Assembly: GCA_034436045.1 (NCBI GenBank)
Contig: DAOTVZ010000038.1
Coordinates: forward strand, 1 to 5,046
DNA: 5,046 bases
Direction of reading: 5' to 3'
From: H111-94 sp034436045
Lineage (GTDB): Bacteria; Chloroflexota; Ktedonobacteria; Ktedonobacterales; Ktedonobacteraceae
The notes under the pieces were generated by a model. That model was given only the letters and a program-made list of their open reading frames with translations. It did not search any database and had not been told where the DNA came from. Position numbers and translations under genes: made by a program. Shown one piece after another: positions 1 through 4,510 of this stretch. The stretch's first letter is position 1. The number at the start of each line of letters is the position of its first letter.

Positions 1-1
1 C

Positions 2-610
2 TTGCAGCGCTTGCAGGCGCAGAAAACCCTCTCACTCGGCACCTTCGCCATCGCTGTCTCACCAGAAATGACAGAGACTCTGAAACAGCCTGTGTTGCTC
101 AGTCGGCCTGAGTCAGCATCCGAACCCATACCGCCGGATGCGATCACACCAACCAGACCTATAGCTCCTATCAGACCCATTGAAACCGTCCGACCTGCCG
201 AAGTAGCGGCTACCCGATCTTTGGAGGCCGCACTATTTGAGACAACACGTCCCATCGAAGCCATCCATCCTGTCGAGGCCGAATCACTTAGACCGGTCGA
301 AGCAGCGCCGATCTCTAGCACCATCCCTCCAACGCTTCCTGGCTCTAGATCGGGAGATATGCAGACCGAGATTAGGCGTCCTATCATCATTGATGACGGC
401 GAGATCTCTCAGGAGCTACTGGCTCAGAGCAACAAAGCAAGCATGGCACTCAGGGGAATAGATTATCTGCATCTACCCCCGATTCATTGGGGACCACCTC
501 CACCACCTCCACCGCCAGCGGTTGTGCAAGATGACTCAATCTATATCATGACCTTCATCTGTAAACCCCTGCCACTCTGCCCCAACCCGGATACAGCGCT
601 GAAATGGTAA
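2..610 (+). CDS. Pro/Glu/Arg-rich repeat protein, C-terminal part (5' partial, unknown function)
   Basis: The reading frame is already open at the left edge and closes with TAA at 608-610. The window therefore probably holds only the last ~200 residues. A TTG at position 2 and an ATG at 68 lie in frame, but neither has a visible Shine-Dalgarno site. I do not recognise the protein. Residues ~50-102 carry a degenerate hexapeptide-like repeat of the form R-P-[IV]-E-x-x (RPIAPI, RPIETV, RPAEVA, RSLEAA, RPIEAI, HPVEAE, RPVEAA). Residues 165-172 are eight consecutive prolines, and the last 30 residues hold two cysteines in a Pro-rich context. No membrane segment or catalytic motif is visible. Such composition suggests a disordered linker or surface/scaffold tail of a longer protein; this is inference. 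Third-position variation within the repeats supports real coding rather than a DNA repeat. The gene is followed within 17 nt by a strong hairpin. Confidence 0.6.
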   Translation: MQRLQAQKTLSLGTFAIAVSPEMTETLKQPVLLSRPESASEPIPPDAITPTRPIAPIRPIETVRPAEVAATRSLEAALFETTRPIEAIHPVEAESLRPVEAAPISSTIPPTLPGSRSGDMQTEIRRPIIIDDGEISQELLAQSNKASMALRGIDYLHLPPIHWGPPPPPPPPAVVQDDSIYIMTFICKPLPLCPNPDTALKW

Positions 611-626
611 AGGCAAGGGTCAGGCT

Positions 627-672
627 CAAATTCCCACGGCTAGTAGGTAAACATCTTAGCCGTGGGAATTTG
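627..672. repeat. Perfect 16-bp inverted repeat (stem-loop) between converging genes
   Basis: The arms at 627-642 (CAAATTCCCACGGCTA) and 657-672 are exact reverse complements, separated by a 14-nt loop (643-656). It lies 17 nt after the stop of the leftmost gene and faces minus-strand reading frames, so a bidirectional terminator is one reading. However, no T-run follows the stem on either strand beyond the TTT inside the arms. The core CCCACGGCT...AGCCGTGGG also resembles the end hairpins of IS200/IS605-type elements. No tnpA or tnpB gene is present here. The inverted repeat itself is certain; its role is not. Confidence 0.85.
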
Positions 673-820
673 CTCTACGGTAATCTCCACCAGGAGAGGG
701 CATCTGCTCGATTTTGCCGAGCAGGAGCAAGTAGGCCAGAATGCCAGGCAAGAGAATGACGCCCGCTACGAAGAAATTCGAGAGAAAAGAGCCGATGCGA
801 TCAAAGATGTGGCCTGCCAC
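656..820 (-). CDS. Possible small single-pass membrane protein (54 aa, GTG start)
   Basis: On the minus strand a frame starting at GTG (818-820) encodes 54 residues and ends with TAA at 656-658. Residues ~11-36 form a clear hydrophobic helix (LSNFFVAGVILLPGILAYLL) preceded by H-I-F-D-R-I-G and followed by a polar tail ending in N-S-H-G. This is what a small membrane protein or the last helix of a larger one looks like. The frame stays open upstream to a TAG at 905-907, without another usable start. No good Shine-Dalgarno precedes the GTG. The last six codons and the stop lie in the 627-672 hairpin, so the original C-terminus may have been replaced by an inserted palindrome. It lies 73 nt downstream of the DUF4139 stop, on the same strand, and could be co-transcribed with it. 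It may equally be a gene remnant. I recognise no family. Confidence 0.35.
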   Translation of the reverse strand: MAGHIFDRIGSFLSNFFVAGVILLPGILAYLLLLGKIEQMPSPGGDYRRANSHG

Positions 821-893
821 ACATGGCCTATCAGTGATCCTGACAGAAAAGTCAGCCGTCCCATTCCCATCTGTAGGAGAACCCTGGTCTATC

Positions 894-2531
894 CTACGGC
901 AGTCCTATCACCTTCATATCTTGCGGATGCTCCACCACGAACTGGTATTCAATCTTTTGTTCGGCATCGGGCACGAGAGCAAACTGCCAGACGACGAGTT
1001 CCAACCTGGTGTGATCTCTGGGCTGGGGTTGAATGTGCTGGATTTTGACCTTGACCTTCTCATGCTGCGAAACCGGTAAGCGATCACGGATCACGATATT
1101 TCTGGTTGAATGAGCATAGTTATGGACAGTGATGCGATATGCGTAGGTGATACGGCGCACACCACTTTGTAAGACGCTACCCTTGTCAACACTGCGTTCG
1201 ACCAGTTCGCGCTTCACCTTAATGCCGTCATCGAGACCCAGGAATATCTTGAACGTTTCAGAAGGGGATATCGTCTTGATCTTCGTGGTGCCAACATATT
1301 CGCCACTCAAGAAAATGCTCGCGTCACCGTTCAGCAGCACGCGCTCAGTGGTATTGACGATGGCGGCACGCAGGTGGACGCTCCCCTCGATGGCCGGGGC
1401 ACTCACGTAATCGAAAGTACAGGGTAGACGGTCACGCGCAATAGTGGTCTTATGCGGTGAATTATCCGATGGAATATCGACGGAGCGACCAACGCGGAAG
1501 ACAAGCGCTGTGCCCGTTTGTTCCACAGTAGCCGTAGCAACGCTTGCCGCTTCGGACATGGCCGAGACAGGCGCTCCTATAACGGTAGCATCAAAAGAGG
1601 GGGGAGGAACAGAAGCTGGCATCGCAACTGACTGGTGAGGTAATGCAAAAGGTTGTACTCCCCTGGCCGCTTGTGCAGCCGCCACAGGAGCAGGAGGCAC
1701 CGGAGCATAGACGTTCAAATACCAGGGTTCAAGCTCTGGTAAGATGGCGGCCAGACTTGGGCGAGCGGTAGAAAGCGAAAGCTGCACATGCTCCCACGCC
1801 TCACCAGTAGATTGCTGCACCACACCGGTATAGGTCAGTTCAACTTCTCCCTTGCTGTCATCGTCGGCCATCTGCACACGCACATCGTACTGTGGATGCC
1901 AGGAGGCACCCATGACCAGGTAGGATAGTTCCAGCTCGACATCTCCTGCTTCCGATAGCTCGACCGTGACAATAGCGGCCAGACGGTCGGGTTGGGCGCG
2001 GCCCTGTTTACGCGCAAGCTCACGTTTTTTGGCGTCAATCTCCTGCTGCACTTGCTTCAACTCAAGCTCTAAAGCCTGGGCCGCTTCAGCATCTTGCAGG
2101 GCCTGTTCGGCGGCGAAGCGAAAGAAATCGGCACAATCCTGGGGCTTCATCTGTCCCTGAGCCAGCCCCTTTGCAAAGTCCCTGGATTGCTCACCGAGGG
2201 CACGCAGCCACTGACGCCGATCATTTAACGCAGCTTGACGAGCTTCCAACAATTGTTTTTGCTGGATCAACTGGTCTAGCTGATCCTGGAGTTGCTGCAT
2301 CTCGCGTTCAGGCGGGCGACTATGGAAAGCCGTCGTAACATCGACATTGAGGATGCGTGTTCCTCGCGGGCCTCGTCCCGCTGCGCGCAGAGAATCGCGG
2401 ATAAACTTGGGCAGATCGTTGACGCGCAGTTCGTGTTCCCCGGCTTCGAGGTGCATGCGACCGCTACGAGTGACAAGGGCGCGGTCGGCATAGACGGTTA
2501 CTTCTGTCACAGGTGCTTCGAGATCATTCAT
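894..2531 (-). CDS. DUF4140/DUF4139 domain protein, mucoidy inhibitor MuiA family
   Basis: This 545-residue protein has the full architecture of the conserved 'mucoidy inhibitor A' family (TIGR02231 type). Residues ~6-100 form the N-terminal DUF4140 domain, opening with the typical PVTEVTVYADRALVTR. Residues ~75-180 are a long Gln/Glu/Leu-rich coiled coil. From ~200 on comes the beta-rich DUF4139 domain, with the family hallmarks Y-L-V-x-G-A-S-W-H-P-x-Y-D (204-216), Q-Q-S-T-G-E-x-W (240-247), L-S-L-S-T-A-R-P (251-258) and R-D-R-L-P-V-S (482-488). An Ala/Pro-rich linker at ~277-330 interrupts this domain, as is common in the family. No signal peptide or membrane helix is visible, so a cytoplasmic location is likely. 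The molecular function of the family is not established. An in-frame ATG nine codons upstream (2556-2558) is possible. I chose 2531 because GGAGG lies 7 nt before it and homologues begin near PVTEVTVY. Family assignment is secure; role is unknown. Confidence 0.93.
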   Translation of the reverse strand: MNDLEAPVTEVTVYADRALVTRSGRMHLEAGEHELRVNDLPKFIRDSLRAAGRGPRGTRILNVDVTTAFHSRPPEREMQQLQDQLDQLIQQKQLLEARQAALNDRRQWLRALGEQSRDFAKGLAQGQMKPQDCADFFRFAAEQALQDAEAAQALELELKQVQQEIDAKKRELARKQGRAQPDRLAAIVTVELSEAGDVELELSYLVMGASWHPQYDVRVQMADDDSKGEVELTYTGVVQQSTGEAWEHVQLSLSTARPSLAAILPELEPWYLNVYAPVPPAPVAAAQAARGVQPFALPHQSVAMPASVPPPSFDATVIGAPVSAMSEAASVATATVEQTGTALVFRVGRSVDIPSDNSPHKTTIARDRLPCTFDYVSAPAIEGSVHLRAAIVNTTERVLLNGDASIFLSGEYVGTTKIKTISPSETFKIFLGLDDGIKVKRELVERSVDKGSVLQSGVRRITYAYRITVHNYAHSTRNIVIRDRLPVSQHEKVKVKIQHIQPQPRDHTRLELVVWQFALVPDAEQKIEYQFVVEHPQDMKVIGLP

Positions 2532-2536
2532 AAGTA

Positions 2537-2544
2537 CCCCTCCC
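2537..2544 (-). promoter_or_regulatory. Ribosome-binding site deciding the DUF4139 start
   Basis: On the minus strand the sequence reads GGGAGGGG-TACTT-ATG, so a GGAGG core sits 7 nt before the ATG at 2529-2531. The alternative upstream ATG (2556-2558) has a weaker AGGGAAG 4 nt before it. If that start is used, the protein gains nine residues. Confidence 0.6.
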
Positions 2545-2565
2545 TGGTAGTCAATCATAACACTT

Positions 2566-2622
2566 CCCTATAAAATACGAAATAGCCCTGAAAAAATACG
2601 AGGTGATCCTGAAAAAATCAAG
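2566..2622. repeat. Three iterated CCT-A-tract repeats, ~20-21 bp period
   Basis: Three related 15-16 bp units start at 2566 (CCCTATAAAATACGA), 2586 (CCCTGAAAAAATACGA) and 2607 (TCCTGAAAAAATCAAG). CCTGAAAAAAT is repeated exactly at 2587-2597 and 2608-2618. The ~21-bp spacing puts the A-tracts on the same helix face, which could bend DNA or serve as repeated regulator half-sites upstream of the minus-strand gene. Confidence 0.55.
2593..2621 (-). promoter_or_regulatory. Candidate sigma-70 promoter for the DUF4139 gene
   Basis: On the minus strand TTGATT (2621-2616) is followed after exactly 17 nt by TATTTT (2598-2593). Transcription would start near 2586, about 55 nt before the chosen ATG. The match is moderate and the region is AT-rich, so chance is possible. 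The elements lie inside a set of iterated A-tract repeats (2566-2622). Confidence 0.4.
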
Positions 2623-2657
2623 CACACTCCAATTAATAATCTCAGCCGCAAAAAGAT

Positions 2658-2686
2658 TTGACATTTCAGCCAGCACACTCTATACT
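2658..2686 (+). promoter_or_regulatory. Near-consensus sigma-70 promoter reading toward the SDR gene
   Basis: TTGACA (2658-2663) is a perfect -35 hexamer. After exactly 17 nt comes TATACT (2681-2686), five of six matches to the -10 consensus. Transcription would start at about 2692-2694. The next well-supported gene begins at 3058, so the transcript would carry a leader of about 365 nt. The two divergent -35 elements (this one and AATCAA at 2616-2621) lie about 40 bp apart, compatible with shared control. Confidence 0.65.
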
Positions 2687-2797
2687 TGCTTCGTATCCTT
2701 TTTCGCACCTCGCTTAACGAACCGTAAGGAGTACACAACGCTCATGGGTGGTACAAACGGCAGGCAGTAAAGCTCGCACGCACAGCAGATAAGATAG

Positions 2798-2811
2798 CTC
2801 ACGCTCGTGAG
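2798..2811. promoter_or_regulatory. Palindrome CTCACG-CT-CGTGAG in the SDR leader
   Basis: Perfect 6-bp arms with a 2-nt spacer, centred 25 bp before the next palindrome. It could be an operator half of a pair, or a short hairpin in the leader RNA. No regulator is identified. Confidence 0.4.
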
Positions 2812-2820
2812 TTCCGGTAG

Positions 2821-2838
2821 TCTGTACTGGAGTACAGA
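2821..2838. promoter_or_regulatory. 18-bp palindrome TCTGTACTGGAGTACAGA (operator-like)
   Basis: Perfect 8-bp arms with a GG spacer. The core fits CTGT-N8-ACAG, the consensus of the gamma-proteobacterial LexA (SOS) box. LexA of other phyla usually recognises different sites, so the match may be coincidental. It lies about 130 bp downstream of the predicted start of transcription, where a bound protein would act as a roadblock, unless another promoter lies closer. Confidence 0.45.
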
Positions 2839-3057
2839 TGAAATGCTTTGCGCAAGCTTACTGCATGTCGATGTCCCTCCTGTTCCGCTTTTTGCCCTTC
2901 CCCTTAGCGGTTCAACCGGCATTTTTTTATGCAATAAGCTTGTGTCTGCATGTCGCTCTTCCTGTACTATCGATCAGATCTACCAATCTGCTCTGCAATA
3001 CATTTCACCTTCACTCTTATCACTTGCTGCTTGATCTCAAGAAAGGCTGGCACAATC

Positions 3058-3924
3058 ATGGTACAGACAGGATTACAGGGCAAAGTTGCCTTGATTACAG
3101 GGGCCAATCACGGCATCGGCGCTGCTACGGCGAAGGCGCTGGCAGCAGAGGGCACAGCCGTTCTCATCAACTACCTGCGCATGCCGCCGCTCAAGGACAG
3201 CACCGACGAGCAGGCACCCGCAACACTGTCAGTTTACGACGAACGGCGCGCACAAGGAGCCGACGAGGTCGTGCAGGCTATTCGCGCACAGGGCGGGCGC
3301 GTCGAGGCCATCGAGGCTGATCTCGCACAGCCGGAAATCATTCCTATGCTCTTTGAGCGGGCCGAGGCGCTCTTCGGGCCGGTCGATATTCTCGTCAACA
3401 ACGCCGATTACTGCACCGCCGATAGCTTCGAGCCACCTGATCTGCTCAATAACGAGCGCGCACCAGGAGGCTACGGCATTGCCGCACTGAGCGTTGCCAG
3501 TCATGATGCGCATTTCGCAGTCAACAGCCGCGCCATCGCACTCTTGATTGCGGAGTTCGCACGGAGGCGCATCCAGCGCGGGCTACGCGGCGGACGCATC
3601 ATCAGTATCAGCACTGATGGCGCAGTTGGCTTCTTCCACGAAATCTCGTATGGAGCCAGCAAATATGCCGCCGAGTCCTACACACGCGCTGCCGCCGCCG
3701 AATTGGGCCGCTACGGCATCACCGCCAATATCGTCTCTCCCGGCCCTACGCAGACGGGCTGGATTACGCCAGAACTGGAGACACAGATCATTCGTGATAC
3801 ACCCCTGGGCCGTGTCGGCTACCCGGAAGACATCGCGAATGTTATCGTCTTTCTCGCCTCAGAGCAGGCACGCTGGGTCTCCGGCCAGATGATCTCCGTG
3901 AGTGGAGGACGCCGCTGGTTCTAA
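3058..3924 (+). CDS. Short-chain dehydrogenase/reductase (SDR) family oxidoreductase
   Basis: A complete 288-residue Rossmann-fold oxidoreductase, probably cytosolic and NAD(P)(H)-dependent, reducing or oxidising a carbonyl/alcohol of unknown identity. The nucleotide-binding motif TGANHGIG is at 14-21. The NNAG-type motif is at 114-117 but reads NNAD. The catalytic residues of classical SDRs are all present: N156, S185, Y198 and K202 (Y-G-A-S-K). PGPTQTGW near 222-229 and a C-terminal SVSGGRR are also typical. Arg41 after strand 2 favours NADP(H); this is inference. It is longer than the usual ~250 residues because of insertions at ~41-68 and ~119-150, a layout I associate with a recurring subgroup often annotated as 3-oxoacyl-ACP reductase. 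The ATG at 3058 is chosen because homology starts five residues later and AGAAAGG lies upstream. An in-frame ATG at 2950 would add 36 residues unlike any SDR. Substrate cannot be inferred from its neighbours. Confidence 0.95.
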   Translation: MVQTGLQGKVALITGANHGIGAATAKALAAEGTAVLINYLRMPPLKDSTDEQAPATLSVYDERRAQGADEVVQAIRAQGGRVEAIEADLAQPEIIPMLFERAEALFGPVDILVNNADYCTADSFEPPDLLNNERAPGGYGIAALSVASHDAHFAVNSRAIALLIAEFARRRIQRGLRGGRIISISTDGAVGFFHEISYGASKYAAESYTRAAAAELGRYGITANIVSPGPTQTGWITPELETQIIRDTPLGRVGYPEDIANVIVFLASEQARWVSGQMISVSGGRRWF

Positions 3925-3925
3925 A

Positions 3926-4096
3926 TCACACAGCATCTAACCCGTAGGGGGGTGATTCATCACCCCTCTGTTGAATATATAAAATTAACTCATCTATATC
4001 TAATAGCTCATCATTATCTAAAAAATAAGATAGAATAAGAAAAATACCTTCTTTCGTATGTCCAAAACCCTCCTTTTGGGTGTAGCACTCATCCAC
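3926..4096 (-). CDS. Possible small acidic protein (56 aa, GTG start)
   Basis: On the minus strand GTG at 4094-4096 opens a frame of 56 residues ending with TGA at 3926-3928, just 1 nt beyond the SDR stop. The peptide looks protein-like. It begins M-D-E-C-Y-T-Q-K-E-G, has a hydrophobic stretch (GIFLILSYFL, 17-26), then an acidic helix-like segment (DNDELLDIDELILYIQQ, 27-43) and a polar tail. Surviving 56 codons without a stop in such AT-rich DNA is mildly unusual. Against it: no Shine-Dalgarno precedes the GTG, the start lies in a hairpin arm, the SDR terminator overlaps its 3' end, and codons (TTA, ATA, AAT) differ from those of the neighbouring genes. It may be a recently acquired or decaying small gene. 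No family is recognised. Confidence 0.3.
   Translation of the reverse strand: MDECYTQKEGFGHTKEGIFLILSYFLDNDELLDIDELILYIQQRGDESPPYGLDAV
3946..3969 (+). terminator. Stem-loop after the SDR gene
   Basis: AGGGGGGTGA (3946-3955) pairs with TCACCCCTCT (3960-3969) around a TTCA tetraloop. This gives a 10-bp GC-rich stem with one G-U pair, 22 nt past the SDR stop. The sequence after it (GTTGAATATATAAAATT) is AT-rich but lacks a true T-run, so intrinsic termination may be imperfect. Confidence 0.45.
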
Positions 4097-4103
4097 CCAA
4101 AAG
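4062..4103. repeat. Overlapping, mutually exclusive hairpins
   Basis: CTTTTGGGTG (4073-4082) pairs perfectly over 10 bp with CACCCAAAAG (4094-4103) around an 11-nt loop. Part of the same left arm (TTTTGG, 4074-4079) can instead pair with CCAAAA at 4062-4067. The two structures exclude each other, the arrangement seen in attenuators, but no T-run follows the larger stem. Confidence 0.5.
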
Positions 4104-4219
4104 TTCTATACTAGCTTTCGGTAAACCTACCTACATCTCGCATTCGATTATCCGCCAATCAGGACAATGGCAACGTAATCCGTTTTCGACCTGATAACGT
4201 ATCGTTTATAGAGGTTCAG

Positions 4220-4239
4220 GGATGCAGAAAATCGCATCC
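4220..4239. repeat. GGATGC / GCATCC hairpin
   Basis: GGATGC (4220-4225) and GCATCC (4234-4239) form a 6-bp stem with an 8-nt loop. GGATGCAG recurs at 4272-4279, and CCGGC occurs directly repeated between them (4246-4250 and 4261-4265). Function unknown. Confidence 0.4.
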
Positions 4240-4358
4240 AAACCACCGGCCACTGCTTGACCGGCACGCAAGGATGCAGCGTGTTAATACTCCTACTTTA
4301 CTTCTTTCTGCGTTGCCTGAAAGTTGACCGAACTATCTTTGTAGGCGACTGTTTGCCT

Positions 4359-4378
4359 CACCGTATCCCACCGTATCC
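4359..4378. repeat. Tandem 10-bp repeat, two copies of CACCGTATCC
   Basis: Two exact head-to-tail copies lie 133-152 bp before the hhyS start codon. One repeat per helical turn would present identical half-sites on one DNA face, as regulator-binding direct repeats do. A role in hydrogenase control is speculation. Confidence 0.5.
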
Positions 4379-4435
4379 CTGTGTATTGTCCCTGTAGAGA
4401 AGATGCTGAGAGAGCGCAAGGAAAAGCTGTAAAGA

Positions 4436-4441
4436 TATACT
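4436..4441 (+). promoter_or_regulatory. Possible -10 element upstream of hhyS
   Basis: TATACT lies about 70 nt before the hhyS ATG, a reasonable distance for a promoter. The hexamer 17 nt upstream (AGCGCA) does not match a -35, so either an activator or an alternative sigma factor would be needed, or the match is chance. Confidence 0.25.
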
Positions 4442-4497
4442 CCACTGCGACATACTCTCCCTGCTACCTCTTAGCAACTAGCGAGCATCTGCTGCTC

Positions 4498-4503
4498 AAG
4501 GAG
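4498..4503 (+). promoter_or_regulatory. Ribosome-binding site of hhyS
   Basis: AAGGAG ends 7 nt before the ATG at 4511, close to ideal spacing, and fixes the start codon. A 5-bp hairpin GAGCA-TCTGC-TGCTC (4483-4497) ends directly at the site. Confidence 0.8.
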
Positions 4504-4510
4504 AAACGTG

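Larger units (their letters stand above)
2559..3057. other. Divergent intergenic regulatory region, 499 bp
   Basis: This gap lies between the divergently transcribed DUF4139 and SDR genes. It contains A-tract repeats with a candidate minus-strand promoter (2566-2622), a strong plus-strand promoter (2658-2686), two palindromes with 2-nt spacers (2798-2811 and 2821-2838), and a shorter palindrome CTTGA-TC-TCAAG (3030-3041) overlapping the SDR ribosome-binding site. The plus-strand leader from ~2693 to 3057 is about 365 nt, long for an ordinary 5' UTR. Short frames inside it (ATG at 2838 with GGAG 5 nt upstream; GTG at 2807) encode nothing I recognise. I matched no known riboswitch. Confidence 0.6.
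3925..4510. other. Intergenic region upstream of the hydrogenase, 586 bp
   Basis: No well-supported gene lies here. In order it holds: the SDR stem-loop (3946-3969); an AT-rich block (~3970-4055) that may be part of a small minus-strand ORF; two overlapping alternative hairpins (4062-4103); a GGATGC hairpin (4220-4239) with GGATGCAG recurring at 4272-4279; a 10-bp tandem repeat (4359-4378); isolated TATACT hexamers at 4107-4112 and 4436-4441; and a small hairpin (4483-4497) abutting the hhyS ribosome-binding site. I see no tRNA, CRISPR or recognisable riboswitch. Confidence 0.6.

Noticed and set aside
704..724. CTGCTCG / CGAGCAG 7-bp hairpin
   Set aside because: It lies inside the possible small membrane ORF, has no T-run, and a stem of this length is expected by chance at this scale.
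662..1079. Two plus-strand frames of 112-128 codons opposite the DUF4139 3' end
   Set aside because: Both run antisense through the strongly supported DUF4139 coding region and have the biased composition of shadow frames.
2725..2768. Possible eight-codon leader peptide (MGGTNGRQ) after TAAGGAG in the SDR leader
   Set aside because: The spacing of about 12 nt between the ribosome-binding site and the ATG is too long, and no regulatory codon run is present.
2950..3057. Upstream in-frame ATG that would add 36 residues to the SDR
   Set aside because: The extension (MSLFLYYRSDLPICS...) has no SDR character, and the ATG at 3058 sits directly before the conserved Rossmann start with a usable ribosome-binding site.
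2838..3320. Plus-strand frame with ATG preceded by GGAG, encoding a hydrophobic 160-residue product
   Set aside because: It overlaps over 260 bp of the clearly coding SDR gene in another frame, and its C-terminal part is an Arg-rich shadow translation. At most its first few codons could be a leader peptide.
4130..4330. Minus-strand peptide fragments such as RYQVENGLRCHCPDW and LRAGQAVAGGLDAIF, suggesting a decayed transposase or other gene
   Set aside because: They are short, lack starts, and are interrupted by several stops. I can name no family, so this could be chance. A BLASTX search of this interval would settle it.
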